Shown in pieces: positions 21,909 through 23,980 of a DNA stretch of 23,980 bases. How positions within the stretch are numbered: the stretch's first letter is position 1; each line of letters opens with the position of its first letter. Both the position numbers and the translations under genes were made by a program. Source of the stretch: an uncultured Flavobacterium sp. (GTDB lineage: Bacteria > Bacteroidota > Bacteroidia > Flavobacteriales > Flavobacteriaceae); assembly GCF_946220915.1 (NCBI RefSeq), contig NZ_CAMIHH010000045.1, positions 1-23,980 of the forward strand. The letters are read 5' to 3'. The notes below the pieces were generated by a model. That model was not told the DNA's origin. It searched no databases and saw only the letters and a program-made list of their open reading frames with translations.

Positions 21909-23807
21909 ATGAGTGACGCTTTGAAACACGAATGCGGCATCGCACTGCTAAGGCTGCTGAAGCCTTTGGAATATTATAAGGAAAAATACGGTTCGGCATT
22001 TTATGGCATACAGAAAATGTACCTGCTAATGGAAAAGCAGCATAACCGCGGACAGGACGGCGCCGGGTTTGCCAGCATCAAGATGGATGTAAAACCGGGG
22101 CAGCGCTACATCAGCCGCGTGCGTTCCAACCAGCAGCAGCCCATACAGGATATTTTTGCGCAGATTAACGGCCGCATCAGCGAAGAGCTTGCCCTGCATC
22201 CTGAATATAACGAAAATGTAGCCCTGCAAAAAGAGCATCTCCCCTATATAGGCGAGTTGTTCCTGGGCCATGTACGCTATGGAACATTCGGGAAGAACAG
22301 CATTGAAAGCGTACACCCGTTCCTGAGGCAGAATAACTGGATGCACCGCAACCTCATTGTAGCCGGTAATTTTAACATGACCAATGTTTCCCAGCTTTTT
22401 AATAACCTGGTAGAACTGGGCCAGCACCCTAAGGAACTTGCCGACACCGTGACCATCATGGAGAATATAGGCCATTTTCTTGATGATGAAGTGTCCGACC
22501 TGTACCAGTTGTGTAAAAATGAAGGCTATACCAAGCAGGAAGCCTCACCGGTAATATCAGAAAGGCTCAATATTATGCGAATACTTAAGCGCGCTTCAAA
22601 GCTTTGGGACGGTGGCTATGCCATGGCAGGGCTGTTGGGGCATGGCGACAGTTTTGTATTCCGCGACCCGGCAGGCATAAGGCCGGCATATTACTACCAG
22701 GACGATGAAATTGCTGTAGTAGCATCAGAAAGGCCTGTGATACAAACGGTATTCAATGTACCGTTCGAAAAAGTACAGGAGCTTGACCCCGGCCATGCCA
22801 TAATCATTAAAAAGAATGGCAGCGTGCGCATAGAGGAGATCATTCCTCCTGTAACTAAAAAGGCCTGCTCATTTGAGCGCATTTATTTTTCAAGGGGAAG
22901 CGATGCCGAAATATACAGGGAACGCAAGGAACTGGGCAGGCTGGTCCTCCCCCAGGTACTGGAAGCCATTGACAACGACACCGATAATACCGTATTTTCC
23001 TATATTCCCAACACTGCAGAAACCTCATTCTTCGGGATGGTTGAAGCCGCGCAGGATTTCCTTAACGACAGGAAGAATACTGATATACTCCAAAACAGGC
23101 ACACCCTTACCGCCGAAACGCTCAAGGAACTGCTTTCGGTAAAGATCCGTACCGAAAAGATTGCCATTAAAGATGTTAAGCTGCGCACCTTCATTACCGA
23201 AGACAGCAGCCGCGACGACCTCGTGGAGCACGTGTATGACGTGACGTATGGCGTAATACAGCCGGAGGACAACCTCGTTATCATTGACGACTCGATCGTG
23301 AGGGGCACAACGCTGAAAAAGAGCATCATTAAAATGATGGACAGGCTTAACCCAAAACGCATTGTGATTGTATCATCAGCACCCCAGATACGCTACCCTG
23401 ACTGTTATGGCATCGACATGGCCCGCCTTGAAGGGCTGGTAGCCTTCAGGGCAGCGGAACAGCTGCTCCAGGAAAGGGGAATGCCACATATCATCGAAGA
23501 GGTTTACAGGAAATCCAAGGCTCAGGAAAACCTTCCGGACAGCGAAGTGATAAATTATGTAAAAGAGTTTTATGCCCCGTTTACCGATCAGGAGATATCT
23601 GACAAAATTGCCGAAATGCTGACCGAAAACCACATCAGGGCCGAAGTTAAAATAATATTCCAGAATGTGGATAACCTGCATGCTGCCTGTCCCAAAAATC
23701 TGGGCGACTGGTATTTTACGGGCAATTACCCAACGCCGGGCGGCAACCGCGTTGTAAACCGGGCATTTATTAACTATTATGAGGGAAATGATGCGAGGGC
23801 CTATTAA
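21909..23807 (+). CDS. purF: Amidophosphoribosyltransferase (long Bacteroidota form)
   Basis: The product is 632 aa. It makes phosphoribosylamine from PRPP and glutamine, the first committed step of purine synthesis. The class II glutamine amidotransferase domain begins at Cys9 (KHECGIALLRL), so an eight-residue propeptide must be removed to expose the nucleophile. It also shows NRGQDGAGFASI, GHVRYGTFGKNS and FRDPAGIRP. The phosphoribosyltransferase motif VIIDDSIVRGTT covers 457-468. The protein is about 125 residues longer than the E. coli enzyme, partly from insertions within the N-terminal domain. Near the C-terminus a single Cys594 precedes YFTGNYPTPGG where the Bacillus-type enzyme has a CxxC cluster motif, so an iron-sulfur cluster looks unlikely. 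The open frame extends to 21816, but that part overlaps the kinase gene and the terminator, so the ATG at 21909 is preferred. Confidence 0.92.
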   Translation: MSDALKHECGIALLRLLKPLEYYKEKYGSAFYGIQKMYLLMEKQHNRGQDGAGFASIKMDVKPGQRYISRVRSNQQQPIQDIFAQINGRISEELALHPEYNENVALQKEHLPYIGELFLGHVRYGTFGKNSIESVHPFLRQNNWMHRNLIVAGNFNMTNVSQLFNNLVELGQHPKELADTVTIMENIGHFLDDEVSDLYQLCKNEGYTKQEASPVISERLNIMRILKRASKLWDGGYAMAGLLGHGDSFVFRDPAGIRPAYYYQDDEIAVVASERPVIQTVFNVPFEKVQELDPGHAIIIKKNGSVRIEEIIPPVTKKACSFERIYFSRGSDAEIYRERKELGRLVLPQVLEAIDNDTDNTVFSYIPNTAETSFFGMVEAAQDFLNDRKNTDILQNRHTLTAETLKELLSVKIRTEKIAIKDVKLRTFITEDSSRDDLVEHVYDVTYGVIQPEDNLVIIDDSIVRGTTLKKSIIKMMDRLNPKRIVIVSSAPQIRYPDCYGIDMARLEGLVAFRAAEQLLQERGMPHIIEEVYRKSKAQENLPDSEVINYVKEFYAPFTDQEISDKIAEMLTENHIRAEVKIIFQNVDNLHAACPKNLGDWYFTGNYPTPGGNRVVNRAFINYYEGNDARAY

Positions 23808-23866
23808 TTCCGGGGCTTTAAAAAAATGCATTTCAACGATTTTATCAGGCGTTTCGTCTAAAACAA

Positions 23867-23897
23867 TTGCCAGCGGGAATTTCCCGTCGTATGTTTG
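23867..23897 (+). promoter_or_regulatory. Candidate promoter with central palindrome downstream of purF
   Basis: TTG (23867-23869) and TATGTTTG (23890-23897) are separated by 20 bp, a full consensus match. The spacer contains a perfect inverted repeat CGGGAA-T-TTCCCG (23874-23886). No open frame follows before the terminator at 23951, so either a short RNA of about 75 nt is made or the match is fortuitous. Apart from this, the 173 bases after purF show only the terminator. Confidence 0.35.
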
Positions 23898-23950
23898 CCC
23901 TAGAAAATAGCATTAGTAAATTAATTTTACGGTATTTTTGGGGGCAAAAA

Positions 23951-23980
23951 AAGGGAAAACAAATCGTTTTCCCTTTTTTA
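23951..23980. terminator. Strong intrinsic terminator at the window end
   Basis: AAGGGAAAAC (23951-23960) pairs perfectly with GTTTTCCCTT (23966-23975) around AAATC, followed by T on the plus strand and preceded by a run of A. It can therefore work in both directions, for purF and for a convergent gene beyond the window. Confidence 0.88.

Noticed and set aside
23932..23939. TATTTTTG as a second promoter -7 box near the window end
   Set aside because: Transcription would start almost on the terminator stem and no TTG lies at the right distance upstream.

Overview
The window looks like core chromosome of a flavobacterium (Bacteroidota, Flavobacteriaceae, probably Flavobacterium or a close relative). 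Four things point there: an IPExxxVDY-family gene beside pyruvate kinase, an OmpA protein with thrombospondin type-3 repeats, promoters of the TTG-N(18-20)-TAnnTTTG type instead of E. coli -35/-10 boxes, and a lack of strong Shine-Dalgarno sequences. Nineteen intact protein genes and one decayed gene were recognised. No tRNA, rRNA, CRISPR array, transposase or phage gene was seen, and no gene-free stretch exceeds about 330 bases.

Layout. 1-1500 (minus): a small lipoprotein gene, then a secreted ChaN-like protein gene. 1583-3836 (plus): an aminopeptidase P and an alpha/beta hydrolase. 3837-4166: a broken S23/four-helix-bundle gene lying between inverted repeats. 4167-13037 (minus), in transcription order: an AddA-like helicase/nuclease, kbl, an OmpA-family porin-like protein, and an AddB-like nuclease. 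13158-13766 (plus): superoxide dismutase. 13915-18381 (minus), in transcription order: acpP, fabF, rnc, the IPExxxVDY gene and pyk. 18557-19730 (plus): purN and rnhA. 19814-20773 (minus): a membrane protein and a VOC/PhnB-like protein. 20909-23807 (plus): a PfkB-family kinase and purF.

How the genes fit together. acpP and fabF supply the carrier and condensing enzyme of fatty-acid synthesis, and rnc follows fabF by 10 nt. purN and purF are two steps of de novo purine synthesis, though they are not adjacent. The AddA-like and AddB-like proteins probably form one double-strand-break repair helicase-nuclease, although kbl and ompA lie between their genes.

The unusual content is in the repeats, not in a new gene cluster. 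Short tandem-repeat words with periods of 6, 7 or 8 bp sit at gene borders, often directly after a stop codon or over a start or promoter. A GC-rich palindromic repeat is present as two inverted copies, and one copy is translated as part of the AddA-like C-terminus. The S23 relic has inverted repeats of one of these word families at both ends. A terminator-shaped hairpin lies inside the first 25 codons of rnc. All identifications come from reading the sequence and remembered family features; no database search was run.
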